DNA of 64,000 bases from Trema orientale (GCA_002914845.1 JXTC01000120.1:120456-184455); one strand, 5' to 3'. Positions 10,991-23,627 are shown, counted from the first letter of the stretch. The notes: generated from the letters alone by a model not told the origin. Numbers and translations: made by a program.

Positions 10991-13181
10991 GGATAATATC
11001 TGTTGGACTTTTCATGGAAGATTTGATATATGAATTTTATAAATAAAATCTGTTTTTTCCACATTGTCTTAATAAATGGCCTTAAATTTTTTATTTTTTT
11101 TTTTGATAAATAACCGCATTTGTATTATTATTATTATTATTTTGTAGAATAACTAATATATCAATTTTACTAGTAAATTAGTACGTGTTAGTATACCAAT
11201 TTCATTTCAATAAATCAATTTTTGTTCATTAATGCATTAATTTCATATCAGCATATCAACAATTATGGGTTAGTGTATCAATTTATATTAAGTTTATCAC
11301 CATATATCTTTTTTTCACAAACTAATAAATTGATACAAAAATTCAAAAACTGATATATTTTAGCCTTTTTATAAAACAATACATAAAGCTTCAAATTCAG
11401 GAAGTCTACTAACATTAAAAAGCTTACATAGTTTGAGAAGCTATAACTAATTAGAGTTAAAAATAGTATACTAATATACAAAAGAATATAATGACAATTG
11501 TTTACATTCTACAACTCAAAATTGTGTTTCTATTGCTGCTACTTCTATACTCATAATTCAAAACCAACCTGTGTAGCTGTTTTCCAAGTGTTCATGTGTC
11601 TTTGCCGCTTCCAGTTAAGCTCTGCATTAGGTAACAGAACCACATGGTGGTGGTTATCACTTACTAAGCACTTAGATGCTCAAGTCAGTAAAAGCAAAAT
11701 ACACGGAAAAGTCGATAAGATCAAAGCAAATGCAAAGTGATGTATTTATACGGAAGATGATCTATCTCCTTGTGTATTCCCCTCAACGATTTGTCCTTGT
11801 TCACAATGAGAGACCATCTTTGATCAGGAAGTGATGGTGCTCCTGTAGTTTTTATGGTCCAGCCATCATATCTTTTGGACCATTGACACTTTATATCCTT
11901 TTCGATGCTCGTACCTGGTACCTCTTGAACTTCAACCATGTAAGGGTGCCGAGCTTACTGGGACTCACAAGAATAGCTGGCATGGGTCTGACAACATCGT
12001 AGATCCTCCAAAACTCGACCCTTTTTCTCTCATGGCCTGGTATTATAACATATGGGGTCTGGGAAAGTATTTGGGTCTGTAAAGACCCCCGTGTCCATCA
12101 TGTGCCATGATGGTTCTTTGAACATCAATAACGATCAATGTGTTGATTTACAGTTATCAGACGAAAAATTAATGGTGCATGTTCAATATCTCTAATTATG
12201 GGCCTAACAATTCTTATTTCGTTATTATATACCACATGCCTCACTGTGCTTTAGTGTTTACTTATTTATTTGAATTGCTCTGGGCGAGCCTAAAAATGCC
12301 TTTTATAAGAATGGAGTGAACTGACGCCTTTTCATTTTCTTCATTTAAGATGGAATTTTTTTTACTACTAAAGGCCACTGTTCAACCTGACCTTTAGTGT
12401 CCCAACTGCATTGGTCAATTTTTCGTTTGGTAGAGGGCAAACTGAAAATCGATTGGTCAGTTGGTCAGTTTTGGGTTGTGTTGGCATCCCGATCAGTAAA
12501 CACTCCTACTACTATTTGGTGAATTTCGCTTGGACTCCCCGCTATTCGTTAAATTTGAAAGATGTTCAGAAAAATCAAATAGCTAATAAGACCTTTTTCA
12601 AAAGATGTCGAATCCCACATTCTTTAAAGGGACGGTTGAGACCATGATGGCTTATATAAATAAAGTTCAAATCTATTTGTAATTAGCAATTTAATTATAA
12701 TAAAAATATTTGCTATCATATGACATCATACTTTATTTGTGTATTTAAAGTTTCTCTTCTCGTGAAAAATTTGCATTTGATTTTACTCGTGCTGAAGTTT
12801 TCACCCATCTCACTATTGTAGATTCCTTCTTGTTAACATCTGTGTTCTTCATAAGTGATCGATGCTCAAGAAACGAAAGCATATATCTTCATAATTGGAA
12901 GGAGCGGGGAGCTGAACTCAATTTTCTTGGCCAATGATTTTCTGAGAACACACAAGACAGCAATAGGAGAACCTTTGTTTTTGAGACTCAATTTTAAACC
13001 GTATTAATTCTCTATTACTCTGTTATAGGGGTTATGACTATTTCTGTAATGGATAATTGTATGCAGTAGCTTAATTCTTTTCATCCGAAGAGGCTAGTGA
13101 ATAGTTCAATGGCTCTAGATTCGAGAACTAAGCCACTTTTTTGTGGTATACTGTGTTAGAAGTTTGTGGATATAATACCTA
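10991..13181. other. Intergenic DNA; GC-richer block at 11500-12650
   Basis: 11000-11500 is AT-rich. 11500-12650 is less AT-rich, with short open frames on both strands (11498-11740 +, 11721-11939 -, 12411-12647 +) that show no domain I recognise. Its different composition suggests inserted retroelement sequence, not a gene. 12650-13180 holds nothing identifiable. Confidence 0.4.
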
Positions 13182-13688
13182 GGATAAATGACATTGTTAG
13201 TTGCTAAATGAGAAGTTTCACTTTAGTACTTAAATTTTAAAATGCATCATTTCCTTAAACTATTAAAAAAGATTTATTTTGGTATTTTTTTTATTACATA
13301 TTTTGTTTTATTCTTAATATAATGAGTACATGAGATATCGTTATTATTTTGTTATACTTATTTCATATTCAGAAGTATAGTCCAATATTATAAAGAAATT
13401 ATGATATAAATTAAAATTATTTAAAAATAATTAGTTGAACAAAAATTAGTTATACATTGGATAAAAATATAATATAAAACTGTCCAATTCAAGATACTAA
13501 TATAAAATGAGAAATGCAACTCATCTACTCATTCTGTTAAGAATTAAACAAAATATTATTAACAAAATATATAGTAATAAGGATTAAAATGAAATATTTT
13601 TAATAATTTAAGGATTACTATGGCGTAATTTAAAATTTAAGGACCAGAGGTTTTATTCATCATTCAGGACCAATAAACTCATTTATCC
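13182..13688. mobile_element. Mutator-type MITE, copy 1 (507 bp)
   Basis: Ends are GGATAAATGACATTG and ...CTCATTTATCC, inverted. The arms continue inward as imperfect long inverted repeats (TTTAAGGA... motifs around 13250 and 13610). Flanks are TAATACCTA (13173-13181) and TAATACTTC (13689-13697), a 7-of-9 match consistent with the 9 bp duplication of Mutator-like elements. The interior matches the element at 49097-49587 along its length (for example ACAAAAATTAGTTA and AATGAGAAATGCAACT in both). No coding capacity. Confidence 0.75.
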
Positions 13689-14859
13689 TAATACTTCTCT
13701 TACCGTGATAATCCTATTCCTTTCAAACCGTAGCAAGTCAAGGATAGGTCATACTGAGTGAAATAGCATCCTTGGCAATGCTTGCTGGGAAAATGTTCAC
13801 TATCAGTGTCATGGACAAGGTCTTTTCAATTTCCTGTTCGTGATTTACTGAAAGAACTTAGAATAACGAATCCATGAATACAAAACTAACTTATTTAAGG
13901 ATATAATATGCTTACAAAAATTGAATGAACAAATGACCTGTTAACTTGTAACATCAGTTCATGGATTGTTCGTTAGCAATAAAATCCTATGCATTAGTCA
14001 AAGTGTGGGCCATATGGATTTACAGATACGGCAACCTCAGGTGGATCCTAACTCCAAACAACAATTAAAATGCAATTAAGCATATATCATGTCAATATAA
14101 TGAGGCTAAACAAAGTCACATTTCAAAAGACCACATAAGAGACGCATCCAATGTAATTTTCATAATCTAAAACAAATATGATACAATTGATTTTCCAATA
14201 TTAATACGGTATACTAAGCTCACCACGGATTACTCGGTCGGACTATGTTTAAATCTTCCATTTTCTTAATGTTGAGAAACAAAAAAAGGAACCGGCTTTG
14301 CCTCAATTTTCAGATGAGAGCCCAAAAAAACCAGAAGAAAGACAGCTATATTAGACAATATGCCTAGATACTTCAATAAAGTATATGTAGCTAGAAAAAT
14401 TTATGAAGGAATAAGGTTATACAAAACTTAAAATGTCCTATTGCAATACCTCTGTCCAAAATGCAACCTGAAAATTCACATTTTTGAGTTACATATACTT
14501 TTTCTACGAGTGCAAAAAGAATCAACAACAATAGTAATAAATCAAGGATCAAAATTGGTTCGTATCTTGTTTTTTCGAATGACAAGAAAGAATTAAGACA
14601 TGGATAAAATAGCTGAACTAATCAATAAAAAAAAAAAAAAAAGGCTTTTCATAGATATATTTTGATTCCTTTCTTTTATTACCCTTTTTGGAAAAACTAT
14701 TTTCGATATATTTCAATTTAGTTCTTTTATGTATATAATTATAACTTGGTATAGTTTCAAAAAAAAAAATTATAACTTGGTATACATAGATATCTCTAAT
14801 GTAAGGTATTAGATCAAAGTTATAATACAAGCAGTATCCCTTACGCTCTTTTCTTTCTG
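13689..14859. other. Intergenic DNA, no gene seen
   Basis: Mixed composition, no protein-like frame. A short tandem duplication around 14740-14790 repeats TATAACTTGGTATA. An A-run sits at 14626-14642. Confidence 0.5.
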
Positions 14860-14992
14860 AAAGGGCCGTAAATTGGGAACCCTAGTATCACCGCCATTTT
14901 TGTGATTTGATTCGTCTCATTCAGGAGACGTCGTCTTCGTATTTTTTCTGGTCGTATTTGTCTCTTTTGGCTTTCAATTTCATCTGATTACT

Positions 14993-16695
14993 ATGGATTT
15001 GGATGAGGTGTCTAGGCTTTGTGCGAAATTGAATTTAGACGAAGAAGATGGTCCAGTCGTACGAATGACCAGAGATGTTTATGCTAGTGGTTGGGATCGG
15101 ATGGGTCCTTGTTTGGTGGGCAAGGTTTTAGGTAATCGGATTGCTAATATAGATAGTCTCCGAAAAGTCTTGAGATTGATATGGCGCATTCTGAATTCCT
15201 TTGATGTTGAAAAGATGGGGTCTGATAATCTTAGTCTGTTTTCGTTTGGGAGATTGGAAGATCGTCAGCAGATTCTATCGGGAGGGCCATGGTTATTCGA
15301 GAACCAACTCAGATCTTTGATTAAACCTAGAGGACTCGGTGAACTTAGCAATATGAATTTCAATCTAGTGGCATTTTGGGTTAAGATTATCAATATTCCA
15401 GTAACTTGCATGACAAATGATTGTACTCATTTTTAGGGTAATCAGCTAGGTGTTTTGGAGGATATCGAGGTGTCTAGGGGTATTATGTGAGTTCGGGTTC
15501 GAATAGATGTGACTGTCCCACTCACTCGGGGTATACGTGCTTGATGGAGGATCTTGGGAAGGAGGTTTCTATTCTTTTTCGATATGAACACCTCCCAGAA
15601 TTTTGTTATTTTTGTGGAATAATTGGACACCGCGCTCGAGATTGTTCTAAACGGGGTGATTTAGCTTGTGGAGAGAAAAGTGTTAGGCGTTTTCGTTATA
15701 GAGTATGGCTTAGGGCTTCTACACTTGTGGTGAGAAATCGGCAGGAGATAGAAAATGACAAATCCATTTCCAAATTGGCTAGTGTTCAAGGCAAGATTCG
15801 TAAAAGATATCCTATGCCTGAGAGTTCTTCTTCGGGTTTTATTGGGGAGCATAATTTTCATAGAGACAAAGCTCGTGAGGTGGAGGAGGAGATGGCAATG
15901 TATAGGGTATCATCTATAGAACAGTTATAAGTTGCTAAGGATTTGGAATATAATCTAAGTTTTGCTATGGAACCAGGTTATGTTAGGGGTGGTGGGAAGC
16001 ACTTAACAGATATGGGTAGGCAAAAGATCATTCGTGGGGCTAAGATGATTGTGATTCCTGACAGCGGTAATGCTGACATGATGCCCAATTGTGATACTAG
16101 TGTTGGTACTGATAATAGTGAGTCAGTGTGTTTACAAATAAGGGACAAGTTAACGATGGGAGTTTCGTAGTTAAAGGATTCGGGGATACATGGAGATGCT
16201 GCTGAGGAAGTAGGTGCAAGTGATGTGAAGGGTGGTATTAATGACAGCTTAATTAATAAAGGGAAACATAAGGTTTTTGAAGATGGTGTGAGTACTGAGG
16301 AGATGTTCTCTATAGAGGATACTATGGCTTTAGGTAAAATTTTCAAAGATAATTTGATGTCAAAAAAGAATATTGTTCTTATGGGTAGGAAAGGAGTTTG
16401 TGGTACTAAGAGGCATTTTAAAAGACATAGTCCTAAGAAACCTGGCATCGTTATGAGTCCGAAGCATGCTAAGTTTTTCCACGTACAATCTCCACATAAT
16501 CCTCGTAAGGTTGGTACTCCTAAGAAGCTTGATTTGAATGCTAAAGTCAGTGGTGATAGTTTGGAAACTAAATGTAAAATTCTTGCTGACTTGAAGATGG
16601 ATTGTGATATAAGGAAGAGAATAAGAGGTGATATGGAAGTGAGTCTTAACAAAAAATTGGCAAAGTCTGCTTTGCAGGCCCGCCAAGAGTCATGA
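14993..16695 (+). pseudogene. LINE ORF1 (gag-like, DUF4283 plus CCHC zinc knuckle), disabled
   Basis: This is the nucleic-acid-binding protein of a plant L1 element. From the ATG at 14993 it shows the DUF4283 pattern (LVGKVLGNRIANIDSLRKVL ... FSFGRLEDRQQILSGGPWLF ... FWVKIINIP). A TAG at 15434-15436 interrupts the frame, which continues past it to RVRIDVTVPLTRG and is then shifted near 15540. In the new frame comes the zinc knuckle CYFCGIIGHRARDC (CX2CX4HX4C), then a poorly conserved basic tail with stops at 15928-15930 and 16168-16170. The frame ends at 16693-16695, overlapping the ATG of ORF2 as ATGA, a layout that favours coupled translation of the two frames in the intact parent. At least three lesions, so not functional. 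Confidence 0.85.
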
Positions 16696-18231
16696 GTTGT
16701 CTATGTTGGAATGCTCAGGGCTTGGGAAACCCTGAAACATTAGTTGCTTTATGTTCTGTTGTATGTAAAGTCTCCCTGGGTTTAGTTTTTTTGTCCAAAA
16801 CTAAACTTTTTGGCTCTTGGGCAATGGGTGTGAGATATAGTTTGGGTTTTTCGAATTGTTTTGTTGTGGATTGCATGGGACGTAGTTGTGGCCTCCTTCT
16901 TCTTTGGAAAGATGATTGGGATGTTACAGTCTATTCGTACTCTCGAGGTTATATTGATGTGACCATTATTTTAGAGAAAAAAATTCAATAGAGATTTACT
17001 GGCTTTTACGACAATTCTTAGTATTCGATGAGGAAATTTTCTTGGGAGTTATTAAGGCATTTGAAAGGTTTGTTTTCCCTTCCCTGGGTTTGTGGAGGGG
17101 ATTTTAACAAAATTTTGTCCCCTAATAAAAAAGTCGGGGGTCCTAAAAAATGTGTTTCTGAGACGGTTAACTTTCAATGTGCTCTTATGGATCGTAATCT
17201 TTCTGATTTGGATTTCGTTGGTCCCATGCCTACATGGAATAATAGGAGAGATGGGTGTATCAAATGTTCAAGAACGTTTGGATCATTTCGTTTGTACAGA
17301 TGATTGGTGTCTGTTATTTCTCAATGCATCTGTGCACCAAATGGATTTTTTTGTTACAGATCGTAGACTTTTGGTGTTATCTCTAGCTGAAAAGTCAGGG
17401 CCTAGTCAGAATTGGGACAAGAGGCCTTTCCATCTTGAGCCTTTTTGGGTTAAAAAGGATGATTTTGGGGAGATTATTAAGCATAGCTAGCAAAAGAGTT
17501 TGGCTAATAGTCAGCAGTCTTCTTTGTCTAGGATCTCAACTTATTTACAGCATTGTGGTGAGGCTTTGAGGACTTGGAGCATGAAACGTTTTGGGCATTG
17601 GCGAAGATTATTGTCGACAAAGCAGAAACGACTTGTTTCTCTTTATGATCGCTCTCAAGAGGTTGGTGTGATGGATAAAATCCGAAGTCTGGAGAAAGAG
17701 ATTGGCGTTTTACTTTATAGAGAATAGCAATACTGGAAACAACGATCTCGTGTAGATTGGTTAGACTCGGGTGATTGGAATACTAAATATTTTCATGCAA
17801 AGGCTTTTGGTAGAAAGCGAAGAAATGCGATTTGTAGTCTTTGTAATAACCATAGGGTTTTGTGTGAAAATGAAGAGGATTTAATCATATTTTGGAGGAT
17901 TCTTTTGGAACAATATTTCACAGTTCCAGTTTTACTGCAGAGTGTCTTGAGGAGGCATCTGCATTTATCACTAATCGCCTTTCTTTAGATAAACTTGATA
18001 TTATCTCTCGTCCTTTCACAGTTGCCGAAGTTACTAAGGCTCTTTTCACTATGTGTCCGAATAAAGCTCCTGTTCTAGAAGGGTTTCATGTGTTATTTTT
18101 CCAGAAGCAATGGGAAGTGGTGGGTCCAGAAATTACGAATGCTTGTCTTAGTGTCCTTAACAATGGTGAGTCAGTCAAAACTATCAGTCACAAATGTTGT
18201 TTTATTTTTAATCATTTATAATGACCATCGG
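16692..18231 (+). pseudogene. LINE ORF2 (AP-endonuclease and N-terminal reverse transcriptase), disabled
   Basis: It starts at 16692 (MSCLCWNAQGLGNP), the typical endonuclease opening. The expected L-x-E-T-K metal-binding motif reads LSKTK, with lysine at residue 36 in place of the catalytic glutamate. The GDFN motif is present (VCGGDFNKI, about 17092-17115), and ERLDHF, corresponding to the RLDRF motif, appears in another frame near 17263. Stops lie at about 16989 and 17488, with frame changes near 17000 and 17250. The linker shows [16 protein letters not shown] (about 17757-17805). Reverse-transcriptase fingers appear as PFTVAEVTKALFTMCPNKAPVLEGFHVLFFQKQW (about 18013-18115, quoted here in part only as family pattern PxKAPGxDG, here APVLEG). 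Coding similarity fades at about 18220. Confidence 0.85.
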
Positions 18232-18441
18232 CAGTGATGGATGCACAAAGGGGCCATAAGCCCCCACTTAACTTTATTTAACNACTAATTATTATATGTG
18301 ATTTTTTTTCCTCAAAACTATGTTTGTTTGTATCTTACTTCATAATTGTCATTCCATATTGAATATATTTTTATATTTCTTTCATTGAATTTTTTTTTTC
18401 ATTTATGTCTTCATTGAAATAAAATCTTAGATTCATCATTG
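18232..18441. mobile_element. hAT-type MITE at the broken end of the LINE (contains an N)
   Basis: Ends are CAGTGATGGATGC (18232) and ATTCATCATTG (ending 18441), which are inverted. The left end carries the GGGGCC...GCCCCC block seen in many plant hAT MITEs. Flanks are ACCATCGG (18224-18231) and ACCATCAC (18442-18449), a 6-of-8 match consistent with an 8 bp target duplication. The N at 18283 shows the assembly is uncertain inside it. Confidence 0.6.
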
Positions 18442-18898
18442 ACCATCACGCAACCTCTATGTCACTATTTCCACTAGTCAAAACTACGTAGGAAACAGAT
18501 CTGCGGTTATATAACGAGGATTGTAAAATTTATTTTTTATTTTTACCTTTTACTTATTTTTGGTCAGAACTCCTGGCGATATTTCATTGTTGTATTCTTT
18601 GGGGCATTTTCACACACTCTAACTACAAAGCTAATTGCAAGTCATGAAAGTGTGTGGCCTTCAGTTCTAGCCTTTACTACTAAGCCTTTTGCAGGTCGTG
18701 ATAAACATGTAATCAGCACAATTAGAAAAACAAAAAGGAAAATAGCAAAAAGTACACATATAGTCATCGTTAGAAAATGGTGTCAAAGGAAATTGAAGAG
18801 CAGATGGGTCGAATCATTTCTACATCAACTCAGAAGCACATACCTCATATGAAGCACAATTTGGACAACCAATTCAATATAAAGTACTAAAGTTAGTA
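18442..18898. other. Intergenic DNA after the hAT MITE; possibly a scrap of LINE at its start
   Basis: CAACCTCTATGTCAC (18451-18465) could encode the PISLCN-like motif that should follow in the LINE reverse transcriptase, but the similarity is too short to be sure. No gene is recognised in the rest. Confidence 0.3.
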
Positions 18899-19018
18899 TA
18901 GTGTGGATTTTAGTGTTGAATGAAAGCTTCAACCAAGTTACCTGAGAGTAAGAGAGAAAGGGAAAGTAGAGAGTGGATTTCGGTGTTGAATGAAAACTTC
19001 AACAAAGGTTACCTAAGA
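18899..19018 (+). repeat. Two-copy direct repeat, about 48 bp, 70 bp period
   Basis: A unit like GTGGATTTTAGTGTTGAATG followed by AAAGCTTCAACCAAGTTACC at 18899-18946 recurs with a few changes at 18969-19018. An AGAGAGAAAG-rich spacer lies between. No coding meaning recognised. Confidence 0.75.
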
Positions 19019-19149
19019 TATCAGACGAGCAAAAGTGGAAGAGAGGTTAAAAAAAAAAATAATATTCATATTTTTCTCTACGAGACCGAATGTAAAATTA
19101 CTAAATTTCCCCATCCGTATTTTGGGTTGCTGAATGTCATTTTTCTCAA

Positions 19150-22100
19150 TCATATATAAGGAATTTTGATTTTATATGGTAAAATTGAAAATTTAAGTAC
19201 ATACGTGATATGTAAAATAAGTATGTTATAAATTTACAATATAAATTTTTACCTATTGCTTACACTTGGAGTATAAATTTTTACCTATCATTTTTTAAAT
19301 TATATGAAATACTTGTAGTATACAGTTTTGCAAAATGAGTATTAGTGAAACAAAAATAAATAACGAGTATATATGCAAGTTTACTCAAAAAATGGGTATT
19401 TATGTACTTTTTATTGAAAAGTTTCCAAAAATTTTGAAAATCCCAGATCGTCAAATTTTTTTGAAAAAATCCATGCGCAAATATAAAAACAAGTAACTCA
19501 ATTAGTCATCTCAAGTAAGCTCATTAGTTATCTCAAGTACTTTTATAATCAATTTTTGAAAAGAAAAATAGTATGTTTCTAAATAAATTGACCCAATGAT
19601 ACTATTCTAAATAAATTTTAAAATTGATAATTTTCTAAATGAATCCTAGATTTTTCAAAAAAGAAAAAAGAAAAGAAAAATCAGCCCCTCAAGGATTTTT
19701 GAATTTTCAGACTTTGAGCCCGAATTTAAATCTCATAATATATTCCTTAAAGAATATAAAAGAGGGAATTTTATGTTATGTGGTAAAATTTCAAAAAAAA
19801 AATTGAAAAATCCTAGATGGTCATTTTTTTTTTTGAAAAAATAACAAATTTATTTAGATAAATGCCACTTTTGAAATATTTTAACAATACCACTTTTTAC
19901 TAATTGATAGAGTACTTGAGACTAGTCACTCAAGTAACTCTTCTGGTTACCTTAGACCCCGACTGGTTACTCCGAGTACCCTTTTTTTTTTAAGAGAGAA
20001 GTGGTATTTTTTTAAAATAAATTTAAAAGATGGTATTTTCTATATAACTTTTAGAAAATAATATTTTTCTAAATTAATCCAGAATTTTCAAAAATATTTC
20101 TAACACTTTTATCTACAAAAGCAACAAACATTTATAAAAATACGATGGGTCAATCTTTTTTCACTTTTCGTACCGCTTTTTTAAAAAATATTATTTTTAA
20201 AAAAGTTTTTACAAAAATACCATTTTTGAAATGATAATTAGTTATTAGTGTCTGAAAACTGATTACCAGTTACCAATGATCAATAATAAATACCACTAGT
20301 TACTAGTCACTAGTGCTCTAAAATTGGTTACTAGTTACTAACTACACCTTTAGAAAATGGTGTTTTTCTAAAATTATTTTTAAAAGTAGTATATTTCTAA
20401 AAAAAATACGGTATATAATCTAGAAAAAAAATTGAGTCCATCGTATAATTCTAATTCTTTTCTAAAAATATCGTACAATACCTAATTTCACTTTTCAAAA
20501 AAAACAAGGGCTTCTTATAAAATTTCAGGCCCAAAGTACCAAAAATTGAAAAATTCAAGAGGGTTTGAATTAAAAAAAAAATCCTGGATTGAATAAGAAA
20601 AATATCACTTTTAAGAATTTGTTTTAAAAAAATAATATTTTTAATAAATATTGAGAAAAATACCACTTTATCTTCGAAATTGGTATTTTTCAATATTATT
20701 CGAGGTAACTAATTGGGTTACTTGGGGTTACCAATCTAGTTACTTAACCTTAAGTATCTCATCAATTAATAAAATATGGTATTTTTCTAAATTATGTTAA
20801 TCGTGGTATTTTTCTAATTAAATCTGGAATTTTTCAAAAAATTTCAAAACCTGGGATTTTTCAATTTTTACAAAAAAAACTACCATAAAAAATCAAAATT
20901 TCTCAATACTTTACAAGGAAAATTGATTATTTATGATAATTTTTCAAAAAAATTAAAAAATTTTGGATTTTAAAATTATTTTAAAAAAAACTCGGATTTT
21001 AATTAGAAAAGTACTACTTTCAAAAATATTTAAAAAAATACTACTTTTTATTAATTGATAAGATACTTAAAGCAAGTAACCAATCAAATTACCTCAAGGT
21101 AACTTGACTTGACCGGTCACCTTAAGTAACTAGATTGATTACCCTAAGCAACCCAACTGGTTACCTCAAGTATCATTAGAAAATACAAATTTTGAAGAAG
21201 AAAGTGGTATTTTCTAAATATTTATTCAAAATATTATTTTTCTAAAACATATTTTAAAAAGTGATAATTTTCTAAATCCAGGATTTTTCAAAAAAAAATT
21301 GGTGCATTCGGGATTTTTCAATTTTTGATATTTTGGGCCTAAAATTTTGAAAGAAGCCCAAAAGCTACCCACGATGAATTTTTCAATCTTTTGAATTTTG
21401 GGCATGGATTATTATAAGAAGCCCAATATAAGATGCGAAAAGGACATGGATATGACTAATTTGGGCCAAAATGACTTTTTTTGATTTTTTAAATGACATT
21501 TTTAGGATTACCAAAATTTTTTTGACTTTTTTGACAATACCCTAAAAAAATTGATAATATTTGTGACATTTATAGGAGTTTTTTATAGTCAAAAAACTTT
21601 GATTACAGTATAAAAAAAGTTTTTGACACTCTAAATATTATTTTAAAAAATTGATATCATTTTTATACCTCACATTTTGAGTGATTATTCAATTTATACA
21701 TCATGGTAATTTATACATCGTATTTTGGATATTATCAACATTGTTCCTGAAGTTTAAAAATTGTGTTGGATATTATCAACACAATGCGTCAATTGAACAA
21801 TCAGTTGAGATATAAAAATGATTTTATCTCTTTATAGAAACAGGGAAAATTTGAATTGATATGGTAAAGTTTTAAAAAAATTGAAAAATCTCGGATTTTC
21901 AAATTTTTTTGAAAAATCTAGGAATTATTTAGAAAAATATCATATTTTTAAAAATATTTAAAAAATTATCTCCTTTTATTAATGATGAGGTACTTAAGGT
22001 GATTAGTAAAGTTATTTGAGGTAATCAGACTAATTACTCAAGTAACTTAATTAATTACCTTGAGGACATCTAAAATTATAAAATTTTAAAAAATGGTGCT

Positions 22101-22450
22101 TTTATAAATATCTTAAAAATAGTATTTTGTATACCATTTTTAAGATATTTATTTTTAAGTTGCCTGAAATAATCAGATTAATTTCTTTATTTTGTATAAA
22201 GTTGATTTATTTTGTATAAAATTGATATATATTTTTAAAAAATTGATTTATTTTATATAAAATTGATTTATATTTTAAAAAATAGATTAACTAAAAAAGG
22301 TCATTTATGAAAATAAAATTATAAAAAAGACCATTTTTTAAATAGGTGTAAGAATTGTCATTTTTTAAGATCTAAAAAATAAGGATATGTCTTATAAATA
22401 GTCTTCATAAAAAGTCATTTAGGCCCAAATTACTCCTACACATGTCATTT
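19150..22450. repeat. Degenerate long-period tandem repeat region, about 3.3 kb
   Basis: The same modules recur many times: (a) GGTATTTTTCTAAAT, (b) CTGGATTTTTCAA followed by A-runs and ATTTTT, and (c) short GTTACTTGAGGTAACC-type clusters. The (c) clusters sit near 19505-19545, 19914-19975, 20240-20345, 20703-20755, 21065-21170 and 21990-22065, so the spacing is about 370-440 bp with one double-length gap. Copies are highly diverged, AT-rich and non-coding. This looks like an old satellite-like or amplified-element array. Frames inside it (for example 20451-20693 -) are meaningless. Confidence 0.6.
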
Positions 22451-23627
22451 CCCTATAAAATTGATCTTTATACAAGTTCAAGAGAACTTTTGTGATTTTT
22501 TTTTTTTTTTCTAATATTGTTACTAAAGCAAACAAAGCATTTCTTGTAAGACATGAAATAAGAGTTTAATTATAATATTCATATTACTGTGTTTTTTTTG
22601 CTCTAGATATTACTATGTTGATTAATCTAGCTAAATTTTACTGAATGTATATATACTCCTCATATGAAAACCCGAAGAAAAAATTTTCTCCATTTTTGTT
22701 TTAAAGGAGAACGACTAGACCATGCATCGCAACTTTTCATGACAGAAAAATAAATACACGCGCCCAAGGGCCCAGCCTATGATAGTGTCAGCGTATCCAT
22801 GAGACTTTCTTTTTCCTTTTCTCTCTCTTTTTCCTTAATATATTGGTTCATCTCCAAAACTTTTCCCCACCATTTTTGACTTGGTTCAAAAACCATAATA
22901 AGTTCCAGTCAATGAAATATCTGTAAAAGTATTTAATTTTCCTTTTGGGTATAATAATTATCATCTATCAAGGCATGTCATTATCACTATTTAGGCAGTC
23001 TCCTTAGAAAGCATGTCTTTTTTCAAATTAGTGTTTGTACTATTCTAATTCCTTTCAAATGTGCAAAAACTCTCAAAGTTTGCAATTCACCATTCTTGTG
23101 TATCTTTTCATGAGAACGAGAATGACAGCGGAAAAAAAAATGCTATAACTACAAATGAAGTAATACTAAATCATTCTTCATGTTCCTAAGAAATAGAGGC
23201 AGGGAAATTGACATGTGGGTAGTATTAATTTGGCACAAAATGACTTTTTTAATAGTCTTTTTTAAATTGATATTTCTAATTATGTCATAAATTATATGAT
23301 AATGAGTCACACAATTAATAGTCACATATTGTATAATTCTACGTCACATAAGGTCGTAAAACACTAAAATACTATTATTTTTTAAAATATTCCTGAGAAA
23401 TACATTTTAGTCAAAATTAGTTTCCCGTCGAAGCATGGGATGAATAGCTATTTGGCTATTTTTAGGCCCAAATATTGGTATATAGTGTATATGACCAAAG
23501 CTCAACTTTTATAGCAAAATGACCCACTAACATAATTGTTCAATATTTAGTACCAAAACTACCTCTGCGGCAAATTTCCCTCTGTAGCTTACAAAACACA
23601 TTTTCATAACCAACACACTTCGTCGCC
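22451..23627. other. Intergenic DNA upstream of the protease fragment
   Basis: AT-rich. It includes a few GTCACA motifs at 23310-23350 and a TCTCTCTC stretch near 22820. No TATA box or start region could be assigned to the protease fragment with confidence. Confidence 0.4.

Larger units (their letters stand above)
14860..18231 (+). mobile_element. LINE (L1-type) non-LTR retrotransposon, truncated in the reverse transcriptase
   Basis: Two consecutive reading frames in LINE order: ORF1 with a DUF4283-like domain and CCHC knuckle (14993-16695), then ORF2 with an AP-endonuclease and the start of a reverse transcriptase (16692-18231). The presumed 5' UTR begins near 14860. The reverse-transcriptase catalytic YxDD region, RNase H and poly(A) tail are all missing, because the element stops at a hAT MITE (18232). 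LINEs usually lose their 5' end, so this 3' loss implies a later deletion or rearrangement. Minus-strand frames here (for example 15978-16652) are shadows. Confidence 0.88.

Noticed and set aside
11721..11939. 72-codon minus-strand frame in a GC-richer block
   Set aside because: I tried to read it as retroelement polyprotein in all three minus frames but found no diagnostic motif.
15978..16652. 224-codon open frame on the minus strand
   Set aside because: It lies antisense to LINE ORF1, has no recognised domain and is explained by the composition of the opposite strand.
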